The notes under the pieces are model-generated. The model was given only the letters and a program-made list of their open reading frames with translations. It was not told the origin of the DNA and did not search any database. From NCBI GenBank assembly GCA_964036045.1, contig OZ038391.1, positions 41,489,621 through 41,553,620 of the forward strand: DNA of 64,000 nucleotides, in the 5' to 3' direction. Within the stretch, counting starts at the first letter, position 1. Each line of letters begins with the position of its first letter. This DNA is from Eutreptiella sp. 'Long Island Sound 2002' (Eukaryota > Euglenozoa > Euglenophyceae > Eutreptiales > Eutreptiaceae). This document shows positions 41,138 to 52,817 of this stretch, piece by piece. The translations under genes and the position numbers were made by a program.

Positions 41138-41863
41138 TCATTCATCATCCTCCCGGACCGGCGTTGCACGATGGGGAAGGGCTCCAATGGCGTTTCCCAC
41201 CATGAAGTCATACCCCATGATCATCTCCCAATCAGTAATGTCGGCCACATAGAAGTTCCCGGATAGAGTGCTTCTCTTCGCCAAATCAGGGCGGTTCAAG
41301 CGCTCATGCTCCCAGAATTCCATACTGATAGTGGCCTCATGGGTGCAACCACCCATAATCTCTCCATTGGCCACCTTCAGGCGTACCGGTCTACGGCTGG
41401 GCTGCAGGGATTCCTCCTTGAACAACCCTCTCCGGACCAGGCTCACCTGGGCACCGGTATCCACCACAACATCCACCACCAACTCCTCTTGTCCGCACCG
41501 TACACGCACCCTCAAGTGCAACTGCCGCTCGTCACCATGCGTTGTATGGACGACTCTCACGGCATGCAACTCTAGCACATCCGGGTGCATCAGGACTTCG
41601 AGGGTATGGTCACGGATGGTGTAGATCTTGGGCTGGTCCTGCCTGTCCACGGGGCTCTCCGTGGGCGCTCCTTCTTTCTTGCCACGTCCCTTGCCCACAT
41701 AAACTTCCCTTGGCAGGGCGCTCCAGGGGTTGGGAGTGGCGAAACTCAGTGGTTTTGGCTCTTCTGGAGCCTTCTTCGGCACCCGATGTGCCTTCGCTTT
41801 CTCTGCGATTCCACTGATTTTTGGAGGAGAGACCTCCGAGGTCCCACTCCCGTGGGGGCTCCT
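41138..41863 (-). CDS. G protease
   Basis: In frame with gag across the UAG at 41864. An N-terminal Lys/Pro-rich linker leads to a retropepsin-like domain with VVVDTGAQVSLVRRG (D-T-G active site), RLKVANGEIMGG and MIMGYDFMVGNAIG, the usual hydrophobic-hydrophobic-G-x-D/N signature. It would process the Gag-Pol polyprotein. It ends at UGA 41138-41140, beyond which the same frame runs into the methyltransferase-like domain. Confidence 0.85.
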   Translation of the reverse strand, partial: RSPHGSGTSEVSPPKISGIAEKAKAHRVPKKAPEEPKPLSFATPNPWSALPREVYVGKGRGKKEGAPTESPVDRQDQPKIYTIRDHTLEVLMHPDVLELHAVRVVHTTHGDERQLHLRVRVRCGQEELVVDVVVDTGAQVSLVRRGLFKEESLQPSRRPVRLKVANGEIMGGCTHEATISMEFWEHERLNRPDLAKRSTLSGNFYVADITDWEMIMGYDFMVGNAIGALPHRATPVREDDE

Positions 41864-41866
41864 CTA
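41864..41866 (-). other. Gag-pol boundary stop of G (UAG AGG)
   Basis: Gag ends GHV-UAG; the protease frame follows in phase, beginning RSPHGSG. Confidence 0.6.
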
Positions 41867-44800
41867 GACATGGCCTGCCGCAGCTCCCTCCTGCTGCGAT
41901 CCGCTGAGACTTTGTCCACCACGTTGCTGGGCTTTGAGTTCCTCCAACGTCCTCAACATGTCCTCAGCAACCTCCGCGATCGACCTCACGCGTCGGTCTG
42001 GGCCGGGTCCTCCACCATAGCCTTTTCCTGCGCCTTTCCCTTGGCCCTTTCCTTGGCCTTTTCCACCGTCTCCGCCCTTTGCCTTCCAATCGGCAATTCG
42101 TTGCTCCTTGGGCTTCCTGTCGTGGTGGGCGGCGAAGTAGGTCTTCTTGTCCTCCTCATATACCTTGCAATGCCGGTGGTCATGTGCATGGTTGTTCCCC
42201 TTGCCATAGCAGACCCAGCAACCGGTGTGCTGTGATCTGTACTCGCGGAACGAGAGCGGCGGGTTCCCGATCCTCCGCGGTTCTCTGCGGTTCTTGGGCC
42301 TGGGGTCCAGGCGGTTCCACCTGGACCTGTCCTGCCCATTCTCCTTCATATTGCGCGCTACGAACGCGAAGAAGTGGGCTTCTTCATGATCCTCCGGGGT
42401 GGTCGCGGTCCAGAGATCTTGGCCGCTTCCACTCCCTTCCTCCGCCGTGCCGACCGTGTCCCCCTGGACCTCTCAGTGTTGGCAATCTTCCTGATGACCT
42501 CGATGTCCATGGCCCTGTCCATCCTGCACGTGGGCCTTGTTCTTGGCGTTGAGCTTCAGCTCCACCGTGATGTACTTCACGATCTTGTCCAGGCTCATGC
42601 GGGTGAAGATGACCTGCATCCTCAGCGGCTCTCCGCGCCTCCACTCCACGTTATTGAGTCGCATCAGCCTTTGCCCCATGGTGTCGCCAAATACCTCCAC
42701 GTAGACGGCATTCTTCAACCCCAACATTCGGCTGGGCTCACCGAGGGTTCGCCGGAAAAACTCCATTATTCCGGCGTGGGTGTCCTCCGATGCCATGATC
42801 GGTACGGCCACGCGCTTCTTTGCTCTCTTCTTCTCCTCGTCCTCCACTCGCCTCTTCCAGTGGCCGGGGAGGACGTCCTTCAGCAGGTGTCGGATCTCGC
42901 TGGCCCCATTCCAGTCCTCCACCAGCTTCAGGCTTCTTCGGTACTTTCGGATGTACCGATTCCAGTCCCGGACCCTCAGCTCCCCGCGCTCCAGCGGCAG
43001 CGGAATGGACCACAAATCCTCCAACTTCTGGTTGGGGGCGTCCACTCGCTCCTCGTCCTCCAGCCACTGGAGGCATGCCTGCTCCGTCTGGATCACTCCC
43101 TCGCGGATCTGATCCCTGAGCTCCTCCTTCAGGTCCTGCGCCAGCCTGTGTGGGAATGTCTGACATACCCACTTGTCCCTTGGTGCTCCCTTCATCTCGC
43201 CGACGACCTCCTCAGCGAAGTCCTCGCAATCCAGGATGAAGTCATCCGGGTTGGAGGGGTTGCCATCGTAGTAGGGCATTTTGATTCCCCTGAGGTTGCC
43301 AATCCTGATGGCGTCTCCGACGTCCGCAGCCACCACTCCACCGAGACGGATACCACCTGTGGCCGGGGGGTGTGAGTATACTCCCCGTACATCCCTCTCC
43401 TCCATGGAGTGCGGTCCAGTTGGGCTGGAACCCATGGGGTTTGGAATGCGGGAAGGACTTGCTCCACCGGCTGTCCATATCCCCGTAGTGGGGTCCTTCA
43501 CCCACAGGTTTCCGCCTGGATGGCCTCGACCATGTCCGTCGGCGCTTCCCATTGTTCGCCCCTGCATGGTCTGGTGTTGGATCTCCTCTTCCGCATAAAC
43601 TGCATGGGCAGTCGTAGTGGTCGGTGGGTCCTTGGCGGCATGGGACATCCGTACCGTCAGGCTCCTCAGGTCCGTGGTTGCGTGCCCTTCCCGCATGGAC
43701 CCAGCCGGTGCCGTTTGCTCCCCGAGCATTATGGATTCGCTGAACATGGGAACAAACGGCAGCGCACCCGGGTCAACGCGCGGAGGCGCGTAAGGTGCCT
43801 CTGCAGGTCCGCCCATGGGTGTCTCCATGGCGCTCCTGAGGGTCTTAACCCGCTCCACCAGCTCTGCCGCTGCCGGCTTTGCTGGGAGCTCCGGACCGGA
43901 GGCGAGGGGTTGTGACTCCTCCAACCTTTTCAGGCGTTCCGACATGTCCTCCACCAGGTGGAGGAGCCTGTTCACCACTCGCTGCTGCTTCTGCAGGGCC
44001 ATCTCCAGCTTCTCCCGGTACCGGTCCTGCTCCGCTCGCAGCTCCGACATGTCTCTCTCCGCTGCGGACTGGTCATCCAGGATCCCCGCAACGTCCTCCT
44101 CTAGGCCGTCCTTCGCGTTGTCCAGGTGGTCGAGGTGCTGCACGATGGCGTCCATCCCCATCTTTGGGTACTTGCCGATGAGGAAGGATACGTGCTCGCA
44201 GTGGCACTCCACGTGCTTTCCACCTGATCCGGCGCATCCCACGGTTCCCGGCGCCTCGGACTCCTCCGCCATGGGTGTGTCGCCCATGCTATCCCGCGTT
44301 GGCTCCGTGTGCCGGGCCACAGGCGCCGTTCTGGCTCTGGCAGGCCTCTCCAACGCCTCGGCGTCATGCACCAGGCTGGGTTCGGGGGCTGTGTGCGCCC
44401 TTGTGGGCGGTCTGGCCATCTCATCCGATTCCGAAGGGTAAGCGGTCCGATAGCCCTCGGAGTGCCCCTCGGAATCTGCAGCTGACCACAGCCTGACCGG
44501 GCTGGGATCCGTCTCCATCGCCCTGGCTTCCGCCGCGGGTTTTGGGGACCCGCGCTTCCGGTAACGCCTGGCTGTGCCGTTGCTGCCAGTCTCCTCCAAC
44601 TCCTCCGCAGCGGAGCGGAGACTGCAAGCCTTGCGGCATTGCCTTTCACACATGGAGGCCAGGTCCTCCATGTCTAGCCAATGTCCTGCAAGGGCTCTCC
44701 GTTCTGAGCATCTTCGCTCTTCTCCGGCTTCCCAGTCCGGCGTCGACTCCACGGACTCGACGATCTGCACCCGGGGCGTCCTTGGGCGCTCATGAGGGCC

Positions 44801-44938
44801 CAAGTCCACGGTGCGACGGTAGGGGGCAGGTACTCCTGTGCCACGATAAAGAGGGTCCCTACCAGGACCGGCCCCTGCTGTACCCCTCTCACCATTTCCC
44901 GTCACTCCTATGGTCTTACCTCTCACCAGGTTCTGCAT
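41867..44938 (-). pseudogene. gag: G gag, one in-frame UGA
   Basis: A continuous frame apart from UGA at 42473-42475. The first Met (44938) lies inside the 5' LTR and the frame crosses the LTR end and primer site; the first internal Met is at 44674. A long coiled coil spans about residues 258-345 (LDNAKDGLEEDVAGIL to MSERLKRLEES). The capsid-like core runs from KMPYYDGNPSNPDDF (about 554) to KYITVELKLNAKNK. Past the UGA a zinc-knuckle-like CWVCYGKGNNHAHDHRHC and a Gly/Lys-rich tail follow. Around 42390-42530 another frame reads MDIEVIRKIANTERS, so compensating indels are possible. Confidence 0.85.
44828..44843 (-). other. Primer binding site of G
   Basis: TGGCACAGGAGTACC begins three bases inside the 5' LTR on the - strand. 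It implies a primer tRNA ending GGUACUCCUGUGCCA; I cannot name it. It differs from the initiator-Met type used by A1, B, X and W. Confidence 0.5.
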
Positions 44939-47280
44939 GATCTTGCCCTATCCTGCACGATTTCCCACAAAAAAAATAGTAAAATTGGCTCCTTCACACA
45001 AACCCTGATCCCTTGCAATAACCAACTCCCAAGTACAATCCAAATCCAATGAATCCACACTGAGGGCTTTCAAGGGTGTTTGAGGTCCCGCGTTGACACT
45101 CAACAACTCCTTTCAATACGCCAGTTGTCTCACGGTGCACACGGAGACATGGGCGTTGGGCATGTACATAGAATTGCACCAATAAGGAAGCCCTGAAATT
45201 GGCATATGAACACATATCAAGCATAATTGGGGAAATATGAAAACATACACAATCACAGCCATAGACCCCTCATTCCCTGGACTCAGGACCTTCCCTTGAC
45301 TCGCCAACATGATGCCCTGAACCCAGTCAAATAAGATGGCTAAATGCCATGTGTCAAAAGTCACTACAAAAACCCCAAAAATGAGTTCCCTCCCAAGCCT
45401 CTAAATCCTAGCCCAATAGGGGAGGTGGCGTGTCATGGCCTAGAGTGGCACTCAGGACCATGCCCTACCCCGACATAAGTTTGGTTGGACTTGGAGTTGA
45501 TTGGGCTTGGAGAACTGCCCCATGAAGATGACCTCACAACCTAGCAAAATCAGGCAAATCACACCATAGTGCCCAAAATTCAATTATATACTCAAAAATG
45601 CATACGGCAAATATTCAAATGCTCCATGCATGTGTCAAACCGGAAAGTAATATAGGAAGGTTATATAGACCAAAGGTCCATGCCCAAGAATATCCCAACA
45701 TTGGCTCCCAAATCCCTCCAGGTATACACATGCCATGCTTCACAAGTCAACTCACGAATTTGAGACCTAATTTTGTGAGGCCTCGTGTGCCAAGCCAAAG
45801 TGACCACGTGATCCCGCATATGGTGAGGTACAACACCGAAGCATATGCCAACATATAAGCAACATACCATAGTTCACGAATCTCTAGGCACTTTACTGTT
45901 AGTCGACCAGTTGAGCACATAAAACACAAAAATGAGCATAAAATGAGGTCAAAAACATGCAAATAATGCCAAATTCAAGATAATTACAATAGTATATAAC
46001 TTTGCTCACCCATGGGATCAGCATATGGTTCGAAACACAATTGCTTGGGACCATTTGCAAACAATCCCCCAACTTGGACCCCCACATGGACGCATAGGGA
46101 CACCTTCAAACCTCCTCCCGACACGCGCCATGAAAATGGGAAAATTGATAGTGGCGCTTGTGGGTCGCTCCGTAAGCCCTCCCACATGCACTATATGAGC
46201 TGTGGACTTAGTCTAGCGCTATGGAGCTCACCATTGGGACATTAGTGAAGCCCTTGCCACGCATGACTCCACATATCTTCCTACAAACGGAGATATATAA
46301 CATGGGCGTGAGCATAGCGAAGCACATACCATGCATATAACACATACCCCCAAAAGGTGGCTCCCACCATGGTATGCCATGCCCCTCCATGGACATAACT
46401 TCACGTTAAAAATACGTAGGAACCCAAAGAAAGTTTCTATGCAACACCAACCCTCATGCTGTACACTCGAAAGTCGCATTAAAGTATTCGGTTGCATGGT
46501 CCAAGAGTTATATATCACTTTCTACCCTCTTGACCATTATCCCTTGCTACACTGGGCATGTGTACACATCAAAGGCGTTTGACACTTCCTAAATTAAGTT
46601 GAGACCAAGGCAGTTCCGACCCAATTCTCAAAATTGGTATACCTCGCCGTGAGCCGGAGATATGACCTTTCAAAGTGGCCTCACGAATCAATTTTGTTTC
46701 GCCTATATCTCCAAGAAAAATGAAGGAGACAACAAAAGGAAAGTTGATTCGTGATCGGGGAAAAATGTAGGACCACTCAAAATTCATCATATCAAGTGCG
46801 GCGATCGCGAAGTCGAAAGTCGGATTCTGAATCTCTGAAAAAATCGGATTAATTTTGCGAGTGTATAACATGAAAATTGCGGAAGCAACGAACCCGTTAC
46901 TGATGAAATCTGACCCTTCATCGGGGTTTCCGCCAAAATATCTGGAAATAACAGTTAACGAATCGGTTACCGCAAAATTGCGAGCCAACTGACAGTCGCC
47001 GATACATTGACAATCAGAACGGATAGCCAAAAAATTACGGAAACACTATGATAAAAAAACCCTGTTGATTCCTGATATTTCGATATATAAATCTCAACCG
47101 GCGGCGCCTCGGTATTGAATATGGCCGCTGATAGCTGGAATGGCCAAACCTATCACACTATCACATCAGGTTAGGTCAGGTGGATGGGAGAGTATGATAT
47201 CAGCCAATGGCGGCTTGCCGGCACATAGATACACACCCCAAGTGACCCAAAGATGGCCACGGGGGTCCGAACCGGCTTCA
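44847..47280 (-). repeat. 5' LTR of G
   Basis: 2,434 bp, direct repeat of 28280-30719 with few-percent divergence by eye. The gag frame begins 92 bases inside its 3' end. Confidence 0.9.
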
Positions 47281-47284
47281 CTAG

Positions 47285-47999
47285 CAGGAAAACGTGTTGT
47301 GACGTCCTTGTTAGGCCACAGTTGCTCAGCAGCGCTGTGTTCTCTTGTCTTCTTCACAGGAGGGTCATTAGGACCCACGACTTTATCTTGAACACCACCC
47401 AGTAGAGCGTGGGTGTAGGAGTGGTAATCCTGAGTGGGGGCTTGAGCCAGTTGCAGTAGCGCTCGCCCACCAGGATGGTGCCACTGTAGGGTATATAGGA
47501 CCTGTAGTGCGTGTGTCACTGTCCCACCCGTTTCCTGCAATTTTAGCAGGGTTGGTGGGCTGTGGCAGTGGTTAGGTCAGCGTTTTTGCCACTTAGCAAA
47601 ATGGCGTTTTCATGCCTTCATAGCTTTTGGCCACCCCTCCCTGTACTAGACAGATAGGTAGGGAAAACACTACCTGGATTAGTACTCTGGGTATTCCCCC
47701 AAGGTTTTGCGCCAGCACAGAAATTGGGCGCTTAGGGGAGGGGAGACCCGGGGCGTACCCCGTGGCATCAATAAGACAACCCTCCAGGTTTAGCAAGCGT
47801 GCAGACGTGGGTATAATTAGGACACCACTTCTGCGGCTTGCTCTCAGGACCTTAGGACCTCAGGACCACACTCACACATACGCTTAGGCAGGTAAGGGTA
47901 AGGTTCAGTCCATAGCTTTAGTCTTGGAGGCAAGCGTCTCAGTGAGCCTCAGCAACTCACTGAGGTTGTTCGGGGACAAGTAGTCAACCAGAACTTAGT
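47285..47999 (+). ncRNA. Conserved structured non-coding region of B, part 2
   Basis: Continues from 28275 once G is removed and matches 8310-8900 in X. The hairpin at 47523-47559 has CCCACC/GGTGGG and CCTGC/GCAGG where X has different sequence of the same shape. Nearer pol, CTCAGTGAG/CTCACTGAG (47938-47946, 47956-47964) forms a perfect 9-bp hairpin. No ORF is conserved between X and B. Confidence 0.5.
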
Positions 48000-50668
48000 T
48001 TAGGCGCCCCTCAGGTAGAACAAACGCAGAGAAGGGCTCCCAGGTGGCCTCTTTGACTCCAAACTCTTCCCAGAGGGGGGGGAGGCGCCAACCCTGGCAG
48101 TAGCGTGGCGTGGGACAGACTTCACCAGGTAGAAGCCCTCCTTAGCCATCTCCTCGGCGTTCATGTCGGGGAGTTCCCCTTCAACTTCCATAGGGCTGGC
48201 AGCCCCTTGTAAGTCTAGGGCGGCGATCTCCTCGTCGTTAAGCTCCCACTCTTCCCCACAGAGGTCTTCAGAGTCATAGTAGCGCTTCAGATGTTGAGCA
48301 GCGCACACCAGGGCCCCCCCTAGACGGGGAGAACACCGCACGGTGATACGGTGTCCATCCACAGATAGAATCTTGTAGGGCCCGAAGTATGGGTCGTCGC
48401 TGGTAGAGCGTGGCCAGGCGGGTAGTCGGCTGTGATGCACCAGCACCCAGTCCCCCTCTTGGTAGGTGGCCGGTACTCGGTGCTTGTTCTTCTTATTCCA
48501 CTGACGCTCCCTCACTCTCTGGAGCATAGCCTTGGCCTTGTCCACCTTCGCTTGTTGCTCTTGGACCCATTCACCCACAGAAGAATGGGTGTCCTCTGGA
48601 TAGGGGGTATGTAGGAACCACGCCGGGCGCCCTAGGAATAGCTCATGGGGCGAGTAACCAGTAGCTGAACTCTCTTGGGAGTTCATCATCGAGGATATGA
48701 CGGGGAGTAGTGTCACCCAGTCTCTGGTGCGTTCAGTTTTGCACCATATCCTTACATTCTCCTTGAGGACACGGATCTGTCGCTCACGTAGGGGGTTGCT
48801 CGTGTGCGAGTTGGGGATCCCCGTAGACACCTGGACATTGAGGGATCTCAGGTCCCTCTTGTACCCGCCGGTATCTGAGCGTACTCGTACGTCCTCATCA
48901 GAGTTGATCTCCTTGGGCGCCCCATAGACACAAAACCACTCCTCCAGGAGTATCCTGATAGTCTCCTCCACGGTAATGTGCTTGGTACATGGGAACACCC
49001 TGGTAAACCTGGTCAACCCACAGGTCTCAACAACGGCGAAGTCATAGCGCCCGAACTTCGGCATCTCCGTGTAGTCCACGTATAGAACACTGTTAGCACA
49101 GTGAGGGATGGGCAGGGTCGAGTAGAGACCTCTATCCCTGATATCCCCTGGTTTGCAGGACCTGCACGGGCACTTGTCCACGATAGGCTGGAGGGTTTTC
49201 CGCAGTTCGTCGTCAGTCCACGTAGTGTGGAACCACTGCTTGAATAGCCTCAGGGTACGGTCAGCACCCACATGACCGCTGGACTCATGGGTCCACTTCA
49301 GCAGCGCTGGGACTCTGTCACTAGGTACCACGATGCGGTCCTCGTGCCAGAGGTAGCTCTTGTCCCTCTTCCACTGATGTTGGTTGACCAGGAGGGGGTC
49401 AAGGCGTTTTTCCAGGCCTTTGTAGATATCCCCAAACTCCTTCAGGTACTCCGATTGTTGGACTCCACCCAGGGGGCGTATCATAGTCATTTTGAGGTCC
49501 AAGTGGACATCCATACGGCTGAACGCCTCCTTAGCCAGCGCTTCAGACCGGGCACCAATCAGGGCGTCGAAGGTGTTGCGGCTGATGTAGTCTGCACAGT
49601 CGTTCTTCACTCCCTGGATATGGTGTACCGTCAGCCATAGTTGACTGAGGTAGGTCCACCAGCGCTGTAGCTTGGCCTTCTTCGGTGCGGGGCCCTTCTG
49701 GAAAGTGCGGACCGGCTCTTGGTCGCACAGCCAAACCACAGGGTTACTCCCCAACAGTCGTGCTTGTGAGGATAGCACTAGCATACCCGCGAGCAATTCC
49801 TGCTCATAGGTGGAGTAGTTCCCCCTGGCCTGGTTCAATTTCCAGTTCCAGTGACCCAGAGGTACTAGGACCCACTTGTCGTCAGGGTAGCTGTGCTTGA
49901 GAGTTCCATCTCGGTTGAGACCTTCCGTCCCCCATTGGGAAATGGCCGAGTCGAACTCCTCCTTCTCTAGTGCTTGCCATTGGAACAACGTTCCACCACC
50001 GCCAACATTGCTGGCGTCGGTCACCAGGATAATCTCCCCTTGTGCCCTACGCATGCCCAAGCACTTAGCGTTGGCCACCTTGTCTTTGAGCTCGTCAAAC
50101 GCTTGTTGCTCTTGTGGGCCCCAGCGCCAAGTTGTACTCTTCTTGATCAAGTCCGTCAGAATGGCGCTGGTGTAGGTGAAGTGTTTGATATGGCGGCGAT
50201 AGAAGGTGCACGCCCCAATGAAACTGCGTACATTATGAAGTCCTTTCTTCGGGTCTTCGTGTCGTACCTTAGCGTCCATCAGGGGTTTGGCCTTAGAGGC
50301 CGCTGGGGTCCACCACCCATAGCCAATGTCAAACCCCAGGTACTGCATGGTCTCCTGCATGAACTCACACTTCTCCAGCTTGAGTCCTGTGTGGTTCTCC
50401 TGGCAGACCGCAAAGAACTCACCCAAGAGGATTAGGTGGTCCTCCTGGGTATTGGTCCCGAGGCATACATCGTCGACGTGTGCTTCCATCTGGGCACAAC
50501 GGGATATAAGTTCCTGCGCCTTAGATCTCCTTCTTAAGATGGACAAGATCTTGTTCATCAGCTCTTGGAATAGAGCGGGTGCGTTGGCCACGCCAAATGG
50601 CATGACCTTCCACTTGAACACCCTCCCCTGAGGGGTGATGAAGGTTAGTAGCTCCTGAGCGTTCAGCG
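48000..50668 (-). pseudogene. B pol segment: RT palm, RNase H, integrase, chromodomain
   Basis: 873 codons from 50621. The RT box reads AHVDD (about residues 47-52). RNase H: LVTDASNVGGGG, NYSTYEQELLAGM. Integrase zinc domain intact: HESSGH (about 447) then CPCRSC; triad D in YVDYTE (514), D in NSDEDVR (573), E in NPLRERQ (609). The chromodomain begins EGFYLVKSVPRH (about 827) but shifts frame at a G7 run (48075-48082); the next frame gives WEEFGVKEATWEP, so one base disrupts it. Upstream, an extra C in a C5 run near 50672 breaks the link to the RT N-terminus. Homopolymer errors in assembly could explain both. Confidence 0.92.
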
Positions 50669-52190
50669 TGGGGGTCCACTTGCCAGAATCCGCTCCTCTT
50701 GTCCATCTTGGTCTTGTAGCGACAGGAGGCTATCTTCTCGAGGGTAGACTCCATATTAGGAATGGACGGTGAGTGGTTCAACGTCTTCTTGTTCAGCTCT
50801 CCGTAGTCCACTACCAGCCGTTTGGCTGTAGACCCAGGTTTAGCCACCAGGAAACAGGGGCTGCAGTGTTGGGGGTAGTCCCCGTCCTTGTACTCCAGGA
50901 CTAGGCCAGCGTCGATACATTCTTGTATCTGTCGCTCAATCTCGTCGGCCTGCTCTTTAGGAGCTGGATAGGGTCTCCTCCGGATCTTGTGACCCACGAA
51001 CTCGGGTTTCAGCTTGAGGTCCATCTGTACCAGCTTGTCACATGAAGCTGGAGGGGGTAGTTCTCCGAACACCTCCAGATAGGTCCTTAAAAGCTTCTGC
51101 ACCCGCGGGTCCAATAGCTTGATCTTGTCCTCCATGTCCTCGTCAGAGTGTAAGTTGCTTGCCCCCTGAGTAATAGACGTCGGGAGGTGATCCTCCACCG
51201 ACTCTTTGCCCTTGGTAGTATCCTTCAACCCTTGGTAGGCATATAGTAGGTCTCGTTCAACCATCTCCGATGGACGATGGCAACATAGGCACGCTCGAGG
51301 AGGTTCACATATACATTCCTCCGAGAGGTCGTCCTCCTCTGGGGTCCTCACATGGGCGCCCCACACGCTCTTCATGAGCTTAAGATCTACCTCCATTTGC
51401 CAGGTGGTGATCTTCTGTTCGAGGTCCTCCTTCAATTGGGATAGATCTCCCATACGTCCTTGCTTCAGTGGCCATGAGCTGCGGGTAGGCTTAGCGTAGC
51501 ATAGCTTTTTCGCCACCAAATTCCTCTTGGAGTCCACATACTCCCTTAGCCTGGATCGAGGGTCCACCACCTCGTCCACGGGGTCTTCCACCCTCATGGA
51601 GAGTAGGGGTTTCAGTGGGGCGACGTACTTGGCGTTCTCCACTTCCTCCACACAGGTCTGCACGAAGAAGGCGTCGTGCTCAGTTTCATCATCTGAGTGG
51701 ATAGAGCTAGGTAGCTCGGATAGTCCACACTCAGAGACTCCATCAGGAACAGGTACATGGCAGGGAGAGTTGGGGGCGTTGGTGTTAGTCACGACGTATT
51801 CATCTCCTCCGGGTGTAGTCTCAATAGCATCTTGAGGTCGTAGTCGATCCTTCAAGTCACCCAAGGCGAGTCCATCGCTTTCTCGTTGTATAGCCCAGAC
51901 CAGAGTCGGGTCCAGATCCTCCCAGGGGATGAAGGTAAGACCTCCGTCCACCACGCTGAGCATACTCCCCGATCCGGGTTTCCCAATAGGTGTCTTACGC
52001 CTAAGAGGCACGTAGATGGCCTCATCAGGTAACCGAACAGAGCTGATAGTCAGCCTGTCAAGGAGGTTTCGCCAGTACCCGTTGCCCCCATGGGCTCCCC
52101 AATCGGGGGAACACAGGACCATACGGGAACGTTCCAAGGCCACCTTGGTCAAGACCTTCCCCAGTTCACTGAACCTGGGGAGGGCCAGTA
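50669..52190 (-). pseudogene. B pol segment: methyltransferase-like end, linker, RT start
   Basis: Begins after a frameshift near 52180 within the methyltransferase-like domain (LPRFSELGKVLTKV, then VLCSPDWG and YWRNLLDRL). A long acidic linker follows (about 51000-51850), with ECICEPPRACLCCHRPSE, a Cys cluster absent from X. RT then begins DKLVQMDLKLKPEF, RRRPYPAPKEQ, IQECIDAGLVLEYKDGDYPQHCSPCFLVAKPG and LVVDYGELNKKT, up to MDKRSGFWQVD. It is the best-preserved RT N-terminus among B and X. Confidence 0.88.
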
Positions 52191-52814
52191 AAATTTGTAG
52201 CTGCAGTTCTTCCCCTTGCTGCCCCAAAGGTCCAGTACATGCTGCTTGTCGCTGGCGAACAACTCCACCTTCAGTTCTTCTCTAGAGCAACCCAACTCCT
52301 TCAGACCTTGGTCTAGAACTTCCCCCAATAGTTGATAGTGCTCAGTTTTGGAGGCCGCCATCATGTTCGAGGGCTCCTCCTTCGATATCCTCAGGTAGCT
52401 CGATGTATGTTCCGACTGCTCCAGTGGCACAGACTCTCTGCCACTGCCGTGGTCCACGTAGAGGAGGTAGGGCGGTTGCAGCGTCAGCGATTGTATCCGG
52501 GAGTGCTGCACGAAGAAGTCAGTCCCCAATACAAAGTCAAAAGCCTCAGTGTCCATCACATAGAACCGATGAGCGATAGTTCGAGAGCCCATAGGTACCT
52601 CCACTTCACAGTCCCCGCAGCTGTGCACCACATGTCCATCCCCCATTCGTATAGCCGCGGTGGTCATGGTGTTCTTCAGGCTCCCACAAGGTGAACTTTT
52701 CTTGGCCACTATAGATATGGTGGCGGCAGTATCCAATACCCCCAGGTATTCACGTCCCCCTAGTCGGATACGTACCCAAAACACCAGGTCCTGGGCGCCA
52801 CCGGAGCGTCCCCG
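52149..52814 (-). pseudogene. B protease and methyltransferase-like start
   Basis: In frame with gag across the UGA at 52815. The protease active site reads VLDTAATISIVAKK, with Ala in place of the Gly of DTG, unlike X; catalysis would be doubtful. FVLGTDFFVQHS follows. The methyltransferase-like domain starts VELFASDKQHVLDLW and reads to SYKFYWPSPG before the frame breaks; in the shifted frame it continues at LPRFSELGK. Confidence 0.85.
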
Positions 52815-52817
52815 TCA
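52815..52817 (-). other. Gag-pol boundary stop of B (UGA CGG)
   Basis: Gag ends TCPAEF-UGA and the pol frame continues in phase as RGRSGGAQDLVFW. UGA followed by CGG is a known leaky context in some plant RNA viruses. Confidence 0.7.

Larger units (their letters stand above)
28280..47280 (-). mobile_element. Element G: giant LTR retrotransposon in B
   Basis: LTRs 28280-30719 (2,440 bp) and 44847-47280 (2,434 bp), flanked by CTAG (28276-28279, 47281-47284). On the element strand the LTR begins TGAAGCCGG and ends in CTTTA, so TG...TA ends. Internal order: primer site, gag, protease, methyltransferase-like domain, GC-rich block, RNase H remnant and integrase, purine tract. RT is missing entirely. 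Total 19.0 kb. Confidence 0.92.
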
